From: Shewanella morhuae
Lineage (GTDB): Bacteria > Pseudomonadota > Gammaproteobacteria > Enterobacterales > Shewanellaceae
Assembly (NCBI RefSeq): GCF_900156405.1
Contig: NZ_FTNN01000017.1
Location: forward strand, 1-64,000
DNA: 64,000 nt
Reading direction: 5' to 3'
Positions within the stretch are counted from its first letter, which is position 1. Every line of letters starts with the position of its first letter. The translations under genes were made by a program, and so were the position numbers. Shown one piece after another: positions 7,591 to 16,321 of this stretch. The notes below the pieces were generated by a model. That model had not been told where the DNA came from and did no database searches. It worked only from the letters and a program-made list of their open reading frames with translations.

Positions 7591-8558
7591 TGAGTAGCTT
7601 CTGGAGTGTTTGGATTAGCGTACTGTCGTTAGTTGTGATCGCGGGTTGTTTTCTATTACTACGTGCGTGTTCTAAGAACACCACTGGCGTAAAAGAAGGC
7701 GAGTCGATGGGACACAGTTTCGACGGTATTGAAGAACTCAATAACCCACTGCCAAAATGGTGGAGTTATATGTTCTACATCACTATCGTGTTTGGTTTGA
7801 TTTATCTCGCTTTATTTCCTGGTTTAGGTAACTACAAAGGCCTATTAGGCTGGACGAGTTCTAACCAAAGTATTGGTACTGAGCAAGGCATTAAAGCCGA
7901 TTCTGCTGCAGCAATTGAACTTGCAGCAAAAGAAGGCCGTTATGTTCAGTATGACCAAGAAGTAAAACACGCTGATGAAAAATATGGCCCAATCTTCGCG
8001 GCTTACTTGGCAACTCCACTAGAAGAATTAGTGAAAAACCCAGAAGCATTGAAAGTGGGCGGCCGTTTGTTCCTGCAAAACTGTGCTCAGTGCCATGGCT
8101 CTGATGCACGTGGTAGCAAAGGCTTCCCTAATCTCACTGATAGTGACTGGTTATATGGTGGTGAATTAGCCACGATTAAAACCACGATTATGAGTGGTCG
8201 TCATGGCATGATGCCGCCTAAAGGTGGTTTGCCGATTGATGATAGCGAGATTGCAGGTTTAGCTGAATACGTTGTTAAGCTGTCTGGCCGTGAGCATGAC
8301 GAGACTCTTGCCGCTCAAGGTCAAGGCTCATTCATGAAAGGTTGTTTTGCGTGTCATGGTATGGACGCTAAAGGCAATAAGTTCATGGGTGCTCCTAATT
8401 TAACTGACGATGTTTGGTTATATGGCGGTAGCCGCGGCGTGATCGAAGAAACCATTAAGCATGGTCGTGCTGGTGTGATGCCGGCATGGAAAGACGTTCT
8501 CGGCGAAGAGAAAGTTCACGTGATCACCGCTTATGTTTATAGCTTGTCAAACAAGTAA
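7590..8558 (+). CDS. ccoP: cbb3-type cytochrome c oxidase subunit III (di-haem)
   Basis: The product has 322 residues. There are two membrane segments (about 5-25 and 55-75), then two cytochrome c domains with haem motifs CAQCH (near residue 164) and CFACH (near 252), each followed by a MMPP/VMPAW-type Met ligand region. It receives electrons from soluble cytochromes. The ATG at 7590 is preceded by AGGAGAG; the GTG one codon earlier is less likely. It is the last gene of the operon, followed by a strong terminator. Confidence 0.97.
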   Translation: MSSFWSVWISVLSLVVIAGCFLLLRACSKNTTGVKEGESMGHSFDGIEELNNPLPKWWSYMFYITIVFGLIYLALFPGLGNYKGLLGWTSSNQSIGTEQGIKADSAAAIELAAKEGRYVQYDQEVKHADEKYGPIFAAYLATPLEELVKNPEALKVGGRLFLQNCAQCHGSDARGSKGFPNLTDSDWLYGGELATIKTTIMSGRHGMMPPKGGLPIDDSEIAGLAEYVVKLSGREHDETLAAQGQGSFMKGCFACHGMDAKGNKFMGAPNLTDDVWLYGGSRGVIEETIKHGRAGVMPAWKDVLGEEKVHVITAYVYSLSNK

Positions 8559-8576
8559 TTACATATAAGTAACGCT

Positions 8577-8606
8577 AAGGCCTCGAAACTTCGAGGCCTT
8601 TTTTTT
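8577..8606 (+). terminator. Rho-independent terminator of ccoNOQP
   Basis: A perfect stem AAGGCCTCGAA / TTCGAGGCCTT is closed by a very short loop and followed by a run of eight T. It lies 19 bp after the ccoP stop and separates the structural genes from the assembly genes. Confidence 0.95.
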
Positions 8607-8667
8607 AAAGTGCTATAACCGATGTTTAACGGTAAAATAGTACAAATTTCTATAATGGGTAACTGAC

Positions 8668-9147
8668 ATGAACGAACAACAAGCCTGGTATAAGCAGTTC
8701 TGGCCTTGGTTCTTAATTTTCCTACCTTTGTGTGCCGTTATTGCAAGCCTGACAACCTTTAAAATAGCCCTTGATAATTCAGACTCTCTGGTTGCCGAAG
8801 ATTATTATAAACAAGGCAAAGCCATCAACATGGATTTAAGCAAAGTGAAATATGCCAAACAAATAGGCATGAATTTTTCACTCGAACAAAACGGTAATGA
8901 TCTGTTACTGACCCAACACGGTGGTCCTGCGTATCAGGCGGCTTTAAAAGTCGAGTTCTACCATCCCACGCTTGCCGACAGAGACATCAAACTCACTGCA
9001 ACGGCCGATGCCAGTAATGTGTACCGTATTACTGTACCAGCAACACTGACGGGCCCCTGGGAAGTACGTCTTGAAAGTTATGATGGTAAGTGGCGCATTC
9101 ACCAGCGCGTTCAATTAAAAGATCATGTCCAACTGTGGCTAAACTGA
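8668..9147 (+). CDS. ccoH: FixH/CcoH family oxidase assembly protein
   Basis: The product has 159 residues. A short cytoplasmic start (NEQQAWYKQFWPW) and one membrane helix (about 12-32) lead into a periplasmic beta domain; the sequence DYYKQGKAINMDL is characteristic of FixH. It works with CcoI and CcoS in assembling the cbb3 oxidase and its copper centre. ccoI starts 22 bp after it. Confidence 0.9.
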   Translation: MNEQQAWYKQFWPWFLIFLPLCAVIASLTTFKIALDNSDSLVAEDYYKQGKAINMDLSKVKYAKQIGMNFSLEQNGNDLLLTQHGGPAYQAALKVEFYHPTLADRDIKLTATADASNVYRITVPATLTGPWEVRLESYDGKWRIHQRVQLKDHVQLWLN

Positions 9148-9169
9148 TTGTGGTTGAATAAATATTGTT

Positions 9170-11569
9170 ATGACACACCCAAGTTGTTTTCACTGCCAAG
9201 AGCCCGTGCTTACGGGCCAGCAGTTTGTGACTCGCATTAACGAACGTGATGAACTCATGTGTTGCCCTGGCTGTCAGGCGGTTTCTCAAGCCATCGTCGA
9301 TGCGGGCTTACTTAGCTACTACAAGTTTCGTACCGAGCCTGGTAGCAAGCAAAATGCCCTTGTCCCCGAAACTTTAACTCAGTTTAGCGCCTATGACTTA
9401 CCTGAAGTACAGCAAGACTTTGTCCATTCAGAGGATAATATCGAGTCCGTGTCGCTCTCCATCGACGGCATCACTTGCGCCGCCTGCGCTTGGTTGATTG
9501 AGCATAAAGTCAAACAGCTTAATGGCATAGTGCAAGTGCTCGTCAACTCGACCACCCAAAGGGCGATGATTAGTTGGGATAAACGCACGCTAAAACTCAG
9601 TGATATTCTCGGACAAATTAGCCGTATTGGTTACCAAGCTGCGCCTTATCAAGTTGATGAACAAGAGATCAACAATAAGCTTAATAGCCGTAAGTTTTTA
9701 CTGCGTTTAGGGCTCGCTGGCTTTGCGACTATGCAAGTGATGATGTTCGCCCTCGCCCTTTATACTGGCTATTTCACTGATTTAGACGTGCAATATCGAG
9801 ATTACTTTCGCTGGGTGAGTATGATTTTCGCGACCCCCGTGGTGCTTTATTCTGCGCAACCCTTCTATTTTAGTGCCATTCGTACCCTGTTCAGCGGCAA
9901 GCTTAATATGGATGTTTCGGTCTCCATTGCCATAGGTGGTGCCTACATTGCCAGCTGCTTTGCCACGATTAATGGCACGGGTGAAGTGTATTTTGAATCA
10001 GTTTCTATGTTCACTTTTTTCCTATTGCTCGGGCGTTACTTCGAGCAAAAAGCCAGACAAAAAGCCTCGGTCAGTTCCAGTAACTTACATAAATTAGTAC
10101 CACTCACCGCGCACTTAGTCACCGAGAATGGTCAAGACGAAATCCCAGCTAAAAAATTACGCTTAAATGATGTCATTTTAGTGAAACCAGGGGAAATCGT
10201 TGCCGCTGATGGCGTGGTGATTGAAGGCCATACGAGCATCAACGAAGCTATGCTCACTGGCGAGCAAATGCCGATTGAAAAACAGCGCGATAGTCAGGTA
10301 TACGCAGGCACAATCAACGTTGACCAACCGATTAAGGTTAAAATTACCGCATTGGGGCAGGATCAACTCGTCGCGGAGATTATTCGTTTACAGGAACTGG
10401 CATCCAATACTAAACCTGCAATTGCCTTATTAGCCGACAAACTATCCCGCTATTTCTCAGGCACTATTCTTACCATTGCAGCTATAACGTATCTGGTTTG
10501 GCATCAAATTGCGCCAGAAGATGCTTTTTGGGTGACATTATCGGTATTGGTTGCCACTTGCCCTTGCGCCTTAGCCCTAGCAACACCGACTGCAGTCACC
10601 TGCGCGACCGCCCTTTTTACCCGCCTTGGGATCATTACCCGTAAAGCGGGGGTATTTGAAAAACTGCCATTGATCAAACATGTTGTCTTTGATAAAACGG
10701 GTACCCTCACCTGTGGTACGCTCTCGATTGGGCAAATACACTGCATGGCTGATATCACTCAAACTCAAGCATTGGCGATTTGCGCCGCACTTGAGGCTGG
10801 CTCTCGTCATCCTATTGCGGCGGCATTTGCTGAGTTTGCCGATAACGCGATGGTTGCTGAACATATTCACCATGAAGTGGGTTTTGGCGTGCGAGGCAGT
10901 ATCGATGGGACTGAATACTTAATAGGAAACGCCATATATACTGGTGCCAATGTAGATAGTCTCGACCCAATACAAAGAATTTGGTTAGCCCGTTTATGTA
11001 ATGAGCAACTTGAAGTGCTAGCAAGCTTTGAAATTAAAGACAATATTCGCCAAGACAGTAAAACCACAGTTGAGATATTAAAGCAGCAAGGTTGCCATAT
11101 CAGTATTGCCAGCGGTGATAATTCTGGCCACGTACATCAGTTAGCAAAAGAACTGGGTATTGAAGATGTGCATAGCGGCTTAACGCCTGCGGGTAAACTT
11201 GCCCTAGTGACCCAATTACAACAACACACTCGTGTGGCCATGTTTGGCGATGGTATCAATGATGCCCCAGTGCTGGCGGGGGCTGACTTATCCGTCGCGA
11301 TGGGTAGTGGCAGTGCTATCGCTAAAAACAGTGCCGATCTGATTTTACTGGGCGATCATCTATCCCGTTTCACCCAAGCCGTCGCTATAGCAAAATTGAC
11401 CACGCGAATTATTAAACAGAATCTGGCTTGGGCACTGGGTTACAATGCCCTGATTTTACCCTTAGCCGTAACTGGCCACGTGGTGCCTTATATCGCTGCA
11501 ATTGGTATGTCGACGAGTTCTTTGATTGTGGTCGCTAATAGCCTGAGGTTGTTGCGCGTCAAAGTGTAA
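9170..11569 (+). CDS. ccoI: P1B-type copper ATPase for cbb3 oxidase assembly
   Basis: The product has 799 residues. In order: an N-terminal Cys-rich zinc-finger-like region (CFHC at 6-9, CCPGC at 31-35), an HMA domain with CAAC at 103-106, transmembrane helices, an actuator domain with TGEQMP, the CPC ion motif near 464-466, the phosphorylation motif DKTGTLT near 507 and the hinge GDGINDAP near 693. This is the FixI/CcoI layout. It moves copper across the inner membrane for cytochrome oxidase rather than for detoxification, as its neighbours ccoH and ccoS show. Confidence 0.95.
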   Translation: MTHPSCFHCQEPVLTGQQFVTRINERDELMCCPGCQAVSQAIVDAGLLSYYKFRTEPGSKQNALVPETLTQFSAYDLPEVQQDFVHSEDNIESVSLSIDGITCAACAWLIEHKVKQLNGIVQVLVNSTTQRAMISWDKRTLKLSDILGQISRIGYQAAPYQVDEQEINNKLNSRKFLLRLGLAGFATMQVMMFALALYTGYFTDLDVQYRDYFRWVSMIFATPVVLYSAQPFYFSAIRTLFSGKLNMDVSVSIAIGGAYIASCFATINGTGEVYFESVSMFTFFLLLGRYFEQKARQKASVSSSNLHKLVPLTAHLVTENGQDEIPAKKLRLNDVILVKPGEIVAADGVVIEGHTSINEAMLTGEQMPIEKQRDSQVYAGTINVDQPIKVKITALGQDQLVAEIIRLQELASNTKPAIALLADKLSRYFSGTILTIAAITYLVWHQIAPEDAFWVTLSVLVATCPCALALATPTAVTCATALFTRLGIITRKAGVFEKLPLIKHVVFDKTGTLTCGTLSIGQIHCMADITQTQALAICAALEAGSRHPIAAAFAEFADNAMVAEHIHHEVGFGVRGSIDGTEYLIGNAIYTGANVDSLDPIQRIWLARLCNEQLEVLASFEIKDNIRQDSKTTVEILKQQGCHISIASGDNSGHVHQLAKELGIEDVHSGLTPAGKLALVTQLQQHTRVAMFGDGINDAPVLAGADLSVAMGSGSAIAKNSADLILLGDHLSRFTQAVAIAKLTTRIIKQNLAWALGYNALILPLAVTGHVVPYIAAIGMSTSSLIVVANSLRLLRVKV

Positions 11570-11608
11570 TTATCATAAAACGCTTAACCAAAAGAGTAAA
11601 AAGTCATT

Positions 11609-11848
11609 ATGGAAATTATTTATGTACTTATCCCCATTGCCATGATCTTTGTTGCTATCGCTATTATGGTGTTTTTTTGGGCGGTAAAATCCGAACAATT
11701 TGACGATCTTGACCGCCAAAGTGTTTCTATATTGTTTGACGAAAATGCGGAAAAACCCGGTCATACACCTGTAGCGCCGTTGTCTGCACAACTGGATGAC
11801 CCAACACAGCAAGCAATAAAGGATCAGCAAAAAGGCATGCCACTTTGA
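11609..11848 (+). CDS. ccoS: cbb3 oxidase maturation protein CcoS
   Basis: The product has 79 residues: one N-terminal membrane helix (IIYVLIPIAMIFVAIAIMVF) followed by FWAVKSEQFDDLD, the diagnostic CcoS signature, and a variable soluble tail. It is needed for cofactor insertion into the oxidase. It overlaps the next gene by four bases, implying translational coupling. Confidence 0.93.
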   Translation: MEIIYVLIPIAMIFVAIAIMVFFWAVKSEQFDDLDRQSVSILFDENAEKPGHTPVAPLSAQLDDPTQQAIKDQQKGMPL

Positions 11849-12537
11849 TTGAGTACAATATTCCTGGCGCCTTTTTAGTCGGCCTAATGGGCGCAGCGCA
11901 TTGTTTTGGCATGTGTGGCGGTTTAGTTGGCGCGTTCTCAGCCCAAATACCGCATCCTAAATCAGGTAATTTGTTGGCGCATCAACTCAACTACCTACTG
12001 AGTTATAATCTCGGCCGTATTTTAAGCTACACCTTGGCAGGCGCTTTCGTTGGCGCATCATCGGCAGCACTGGGGCATTTATTCGAGCTCGATATCTACC
12101 TTATTATACTGCGCATAATTGCGGGGCTGATGATGATAGCCACTGGTCTATATATCGCCAAAATTTGGGTCGGTATTGTGCAAATTGAACGGGTTGGACA
12201 GTGGCTATGGCGATATTTAAAACCCATAGCCCAACGTCTTGTCCCCATTCAAAATCGTCGCCAAGCTGTTATGGCTGGGTTTATTTGGGGCTGGCTTCCC
12301 TGCGGTTTAGTTTATAGCACCTTAACTTGGTCAGTGGCTTCTGGCTCAGCCAGTCAAGGCGCCTTAATTATGTTGGCCTTCGGTTTAGGCACATTACCAG
12401 CTCTATTAAGCGCGGGCGTGGCAGCAAAACGGCTCGCTACATGGGTACAACAGAAAACCGTTAGATTATTGAGCGGCTTGTTGTTAATAGCCTTTGGCGG
12501 ACAAACTTTATATATTGCTCTCGCACAGCTGAACTAG
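11845..12537 (+). CDS. SafE/TauE-like integral membrane protein (cbb3 cluster)
   Basis: The product has 230 residues with about six membrane helices. It begins MGAAHCFGMCGG near residues 15-26 and contains GFIWGWLPCGLVYS near 150, both conserved in the UreH/SafE-like transmembrane family (DUF2), usually found at the end of ccoGHIS clusters. The Cys/Met/His motifs suggest metal (copper or nickel) handling. The likely start is TTG at 11845 with AAAGG eight bases upstream, overlapping the ccoS stop. Confidence 0.85.
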   Translation: MIEYNIPGAFLVGLMGAAHCFGMCGGLVGAFSAQIPHPKSGNLLAHQLNYLLSYNLGRILSYTLAGAFVGASSAALGHLFELDIYLIILRIIAGLMMIATGLYIAKIWVGIVQIERVGQWLWRYLKPIAQRLVPIQNRRQAVMAGFIWGWLPCGLVYSTLTWSVASGSASQGALIMLAFGLGTLPALLSAGVAAKRLATWVQQKTVRLLSGLLLIAFGGQTLYIALAQLN

Positions 12538-12592
12538 CCCAAGTGAGTGAATTGGTTTAACATGGTTGCAGTGTAAAAACTTGAGAATCAAC

Positions 12593-13345
12593 ATGACAAT
12601 CGATCAAAATAAAAATCGTCGTCCCGCCGCTAGCGGATGCACAATTCATTGTCACGATTGCAGTATGGGTAGCCTATGCATTCCCTTTACCCTTAATGCG
12701 AGTGAGCTAGATCAGCTCGATGATATTATTGAGCGTAAAAAGCCAATCCAAAAAGGTGAACAAATTTTTAAATCAGGCGATATACTAAAATCGCTGTTTG
12801 CTATCCGCTCTGGCACCATCAAAAGTTATACCATTACCGAACAAGGCGATGAACAAATTACCGGTTTCCACCTTGCTGGTGATGTAATTGGTTTTGACGG
12901 GATCCACGCCCAACAACATCAGAGCTTTGCACAAGCACTTGAAACATCAATGGTTTGTGAAATCCCTTACAATATCCTCGACGAGCTGTCAGGTGCTATG
13001 CCTAAATTACGCCAGCAAATCATGCGCCTAATGAGTAATGAAATCATGAGCGATCAAGAAATGATTTTGTTGTTGAGTAAAAAAAATGCCGAAGAACGCC
13101 TAGCGGCATTTATCAGTAACCTCGCCAATCGCTTTGGTAGCCGTGGCTTTTCCCATAAAGAATTCCGGCTGACGATGACCCGCGGTGACATTGGCAACTA
13201 CCTTGGTTTAACCGTTGAGACTATCAGCCGTTTGCTTGGTCGCTTCCAAAAAGCGGGTTTAATCGAAGTTAATGGTAAATATATAACGATTCTTGATACG
13301 TTGGAACTCAATCAATTAGCGGGAAATTCGAGAATTGCAACATAG
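12593..13345 (+). CDS. etrA: FNR-type anaerobic regulator EtrA
   Basis: The product has 250 residues and is very close to E. coli FNR throughout. Fe-S ligands are Cys20, Cys23, Cys29 and a Cys in ETSMVCEIP. A CRP-type effector fold is followed by a dimer helix and the recognition helix TVETISRLLGRF with the FNR Glu/Ser/Arg contacts. The ATG at 12593 gives the normal FNR length; a TTG at 12566 would extend it without support. It senses oxygen through a [4Fe-4S] cluster. Putative targets in this window are ccoN and uspE. Confidence 0.97.
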   Translation: MTIDQNKNRRPAASGCTIHCHDCSMGSLCIPFTLNASELDQLDDIIERKKPIQKGEQIFKSGDILKSLFAIRSGTIKSYTITEQGDEQITGFHLAGDVIGFDGIHAQQHQSFAQALETSMVCEIPYNILDELSGAMPKLRQQIMRLMSNEIMSDQEMILLLSKKNAEERLAAFISNLANRFGSRGFSHKEFRLTMTRGDIGNYLGLTVETISRLLGRFQKAGLIEVNGKYITILDTLELNQLAGNSRIAT

Positions 13346-13445
13346 TTGATGAATGGGAATTGATGGTTCAATGAATCAGGTTATGGCGCTATGAACTAGA
13401 CAAAAATAAAGTAAGTCGCGATATTAAAGTGAGTTTAGGTTGCAT

Positions 13446-13486
13446 TTGATCTAAAACAATACGGTTAATTGCCAAAGGCTTATGAT
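13446..13486 (+). promoter_or_regulatory. FNR/EtrA box and class II promoter of uspE
   Basis: TTGATCTAAAACAA at 13446-13459 matches the FNR consensus with one mismatch. A -10 TATGAT lies at 13481-13486, giving a start near 13493 and a box centre at about -41. The gene begins 25 bases later. Confidence 0.7.
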
Positions 13487-13517
13487 GATACTGAGCCTAT
13501 GATGAAAGGAACATACC

Positions 13518-14450
13518 ATGAAGGATTATCAAAAAATACTGGTTGTGGTTGACCCTACCACTGAAGAGCAAGTTGCTCTTGCAAGAGCGGTCACCTTAGC
13601 CAGTAAAAGTAACGCTCAAGTCACTGTGTTTCTTTCTATTTTCGATTTCTCCTACGAAATGACATCAATTTTGTCAAATCAAGAGCGTGAATCGATGCGC
13701 CAAGGTGTCATAGATCAACGCCTAGCTTGGATCAACGATTTACTAAGCGCCTACACCCATCTGCAACTCAATATTGACACCCAAGTAATTTGGCACAATC
13801 GCCCATTCGAAAGTATTATTAATCATGCCATTACAGGTAAATACGATTTGATAGTCAAAGGCACCCATGCCCACGATAAACTCAAAGCGGTGATATTTAC
13901 CCCAACCGATTGGCACTTAATGCGTAAAGCCCCTGTCCCAGTCTTAATGGTAAAAGCCCACGACTGGCAAGCCGCAGGGAAAATCCTCTGTGCTGTTAAT
14001 GTGGCAGCTGAAGATAGCGACCATCAAATGCTTAACGGCAAAATCATCGAACATGCTAAAGATTTAGCGCTTAAATTCTCGGCAGAAGTGTATTTAGTCA
14101 ATGGTTATCCTGGCACTCCAGTTAACTTAGCTATTGAATTACCTGATTTTGATGCTCAATCTTATAATGAAACTATTCGTATGCAACATGAGCAGCGCGT
14201 AAGCTACCTTGCCAATGCCTATGGTATTGACCCCAGCCATTGCCATGTTAAAGAAGGTTTACCTGAGGATGTGATCCCTGAGCTTGCCGAACAACTTGAT
14301 GCTGAATTAGTGATTTTAGGCACAGTCGGGCGTACTGGATTTTCAGCCGCGCTGATTGGTAACACCGCTGAGCATGTTATCGACAGTATCAACTGTGATT
14401 TACTTGCCATTAAACCCGACGGCTATAAATCGCCATTAGATGTAACCTAA
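13518..14450 (+). CDS. uspE: Universal stress protein E
   Basis: The product has 310 residues, a fusion of two Usp domains (about 1-150 and 160-305). The second has the GTVGRTGFSAALIGNTAEHVID nucleotide-binding loop; the first has KGTHAHDKLKAVIFTPTDW. It is a cytoplasmic stress protein, commonly next to fnr in gammaproteobacteria. A 9/10 FNR box lies upstream. Transcription probably ends at the hairpin at 14497. Confidence 0.95.
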   Translation: MKDYQKILVVVDPTTEEQVALARAVTLASKSNAQVTVFLSIFDFSYEMTSILSNQERESMRQGVIDQRLAWINDLLSAYTHLQLNIDTQVIWHNRPFESIINHAITGKYDLIVKGTHAHDKLKAVIFTPTDWHLMRKAPVPVLMVKAHDWQAAGKILCAVNVAAEDSDHQMLNGKIIEHAKDLALKFSAEVYLVNGYPGTPVNLAIELPDFDAQSYNETIRMQHEQRVSYLANAYGIDPSHCHVKEGLPEDVIPELAEQLDAELVILGTVGRTGFSAALIGNTAEHVIDSINCDLLAIKPDGYKSPLDVT

Positions 14451-14496
14451 GCGATACACGGCTCTTTACCACTGGCAAGATAGCTGGAATAATACG

Positions 14497-14527
14497 CGCC
14501 CTGAAACTACGTTACTGGGCGTTTTTT
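14497..14527 (+). terminator. Terminator of uspE abutting ttcA
   Basis: The stem CGCCC (14497-14501) / GGGCG (14517-14521) is followed by six T ending at 14527, one base before the first possible ATG of ttcA. The stem is short but the T run is good. Confidence 0.65.
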
Positions 14528-15511
14528 ATGTCTGAAATTATGTCTGAAGCTATGTCTGAAATTACGGCACATCCGATGTCTGAAGAATCATCAAAAAAAA
14601 ATACCTCTCGCCTTATTAAATTACAAAAACGCTTACGCCGTGAAGTCGGTAGTGCTATCGCCGATTACAATATGATTGAAGATGGCGATAAGATCATGTG
14701 CTGCCTCAGTGGCGGTAAAGACAGCTATGCGATGCTCGATATTTTGATGAATTTACAGCAACGTGCGCCAATTCAGTTTGAAATTATCGCGGTCAACTTA
14801 GATCAGAAACAACCTGGTTTCCCCGAGCATGTGTTACCCGCTTATTTAGATAAACTCAACGTGCCTTACCACATACTCGAAAAAGATACCTACTCGATAG
14901 TAAAAGACAAAATTCCAGAAGGTAAAACCACCTGTTCACTGTGCTCCCGCCTGCGCCGCGGTACGCTTTATAGTTTTGCCCAGCGCATCGGTGCAACTAA
15001 AATCGCCCTAGGTCACCACAGGGACGATATTATTGAGACCTTGTTCTTGAATATGTTTTTTGGTGGCAAGATGAAAGCGATGCCAGCTAAATTACTGTCT
15101 GATGATGGGGCTAATGTAGTGATCCGTCCTATGGCTTATTGCCGAGAGAAAGATCTTGAAGAATATGCCAACTTAAAAGAGTTCCCGATCATCCCATGTA
15201 ACTTATGTGGTTCACAGACAAACTTAAAGCGTGTAGCAGTCAAAGATATGCTTAACCAATGGGATAGACAGTATCCTGGTCGTATTGAAACCATTTTTAC
15301 GGCCATGCAAAATACAGCCCCCTCACAAGGTGTTGATCGTGAGCAATTTGATTTTGTCTCGCTAAAACGCGATCCAGATGCCCCTCAACGTGCTGATATT
15401 GCCGCTGAGGCTAATTTACCCGCTTTTGACTTTCTTGATATTGTTGACAATGGGCATATAAATGTAGATACCGTAAAACGTATCGATATTGTGCAAACCT
15501 ATAAGGCCTAA
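14528..15511 (+). CDS. ttcA: tRNA 2-thiocytidine(32) synthetase TtcA
   Basis: The product thiolates C32 of some tRNAs; it is a cytoplasmic Fe-S enzyme of the PP-loop ATPase family. The PP-loop SGGKDS is about residues 60-65 counting from 14528, and two CxxC pairs (CSLCSR and CNLCGS) are the cluster ligands. The start is uncertain: the first 17 codons contain a 12-bp tandem repeat encoding MSE at 14528, 14540 and 14552, with another MSE at 14576. Family members usually start at the position of 14576 (MSEESSKK). The ATG at 14528 touches the uspE terminator T run. Confidence 0.93.
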   Translation: MSEIMSEAMSEITAHPMSEESSKKNTSRLIKLQKRLRREVGSAIADYNMIEDGDKIMCCLSGGKDSYAMLDILMNLQQRAPIQFEIIAVNLDQKQPGFPEHVLPAYLDKLNVPYHILEKDTYSIVKDKIPEGKTTCSLCSRLRRGTLYSFAQRIGATKIALGHHRDDIIETLFLNMFFGGKMKAMPAKLLSDDGANVVIRPMAYCREKDLEEYANLKEFPIIPCNLCGSQTNLKRVAVKDMLNQWDRQYPGRIETIFTAMQNTAPSQGVDREQFDFVSLKRDPDAPQRADIAAEANLPAFDFLDIVDNGHINVDTVKRIDIVQTYKA

Positions 15512-15582
15512 CGAATCTCCAAATAAGTCATCGCTATGAGCAAGCTTACAAATCAATAAATTAAAAAGTCCACTATGAGTGT

Positions 15583-15615
15583 AATGCTGTTCATTTAAGT
15601 GTGAACGGCATTTTT
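15583..15615 (+). terminator. Terminator of ttcA
   Basis: AATGCTGTTCA (15583-15593) pairs with TGAACGGCATT (15602-15612) with one T-G pair and is followed by TTTATTT. It lies 70 bp after the ttcA stop. Confidence 0.85.
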
Positions 15616-15720
15616 ATTTGGTCTAATTGGATACTTGTTTTTGCCCATTTTAAGCACTCTTGGATAAGCTCTTTCCCATTTACCATCCAACTTAAATTGC
15701 CGGCCATTTCTTTCTGGCTT
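15601..15720 (-). other. Short unassigned reading frame beside the IS remnant
   Basis: In another minus frame from about 15715 to 15609 the DNA encodes FKLDGKWERAYPRVLKMGKN and a short tail. It looks like a real C-terminal fragment (no stop for about 35 codons, biased composition) but is not recognised. It may be a frameshifted continuation of the transposase or the end of a disrupted gene. Confidence 0.3.
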
Positions 15721-16180
15721 GAGGCGTGGTGCTTAGCCTTACCAGCTGGCCATACTTACCCAGCGTTCGAACCACTCCATATTAAGTACTTTTCTTCAGT
15801 GGCAACAACCAGTGGCTATCAGGTTGCACTTGTTGCCAAGCGCGCAGAGGGCCGAGCGAGTAAAACCCTCGGTCAGAGAGAGCTAGACTGTGATTGGAAA
15901 TGCTAGGAATGAGCCCAAGCGCCAAGTTCATTTCATTTTCGACAACCGAATCAAAGGCGCTGTTGACCAACAAATGGCTGCTTAATTCCATTAAACAAAC
16001 CATGCTGATTTGCGGATAAGCCGCGTCACCTGAAGCGTTTGCGATTCGCGCATAGGCGGCTCGATTCTGGACACTATCGGGTGTCCGCCACACAACACCG
16101 TCGACACCATACAAGTTAAGACTGCGCCAATGAGGGTGTTCTGCTCTGGCGTGCCAGGTATGTGAGAGTTGCATAAAAAA
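15680..16180 (-). pseudogene. IS4-family transposase remnant
   Basis: From about 16173 the minus frame reads MQLSHTWHARAEHPHW, GVDGVVWRTPDS (first catalytic Asp region), MVCLMELSSHLLV, then LSDRGFYS (second Asp) and LPLKK. After an in-frame stop at 15780 the homology continues as YGVVRTLGKY and RLSTTPQARKKW. The N-terminal third, the DDE Glu region and both inverted repeats are missing. This is a truncated and interrupted transposase that cannot move on its own. The open frame reaches 16231, but its first 19 codons are just the terminator hairpin. Confidence 0.85.
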
Positions 16181-16208
16181 ATCCGATGACAAGAGGTCAT
16201 CGGATTTT
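16177..16208 (-). terminator. Strong bidirectional-type terminator
   Basis: AAAAATCCGATGAC (16177-16190), loop AAGAG, GTCATCGGATTTT (16196-16208). On the minus strand it ends in a run of seven T. It lies 115 bp after the DUF2987 gene and probably terminates that operon; the IS remnant begins immediately beyond it. Confidence 0.85.
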
Positions 16209-16321
16209 GATCTTTTCAGCGAGCTCGGCAAGCAATCTATCTTAACTGTTCGGCATTACTCACTTGAGGACTTTTTTATTCACATCAGTTTTAGCGATGA
16301 CGTCTAACTTTGAAAGAATAT

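Noticed and set aside
16181..16231. N-terminal 19 residues of the transposase ORF as real protein
   Set aside because: They are encoded by a terminator hairpin; homology to IS4 transposases begins only at MQLSHTWHAR.
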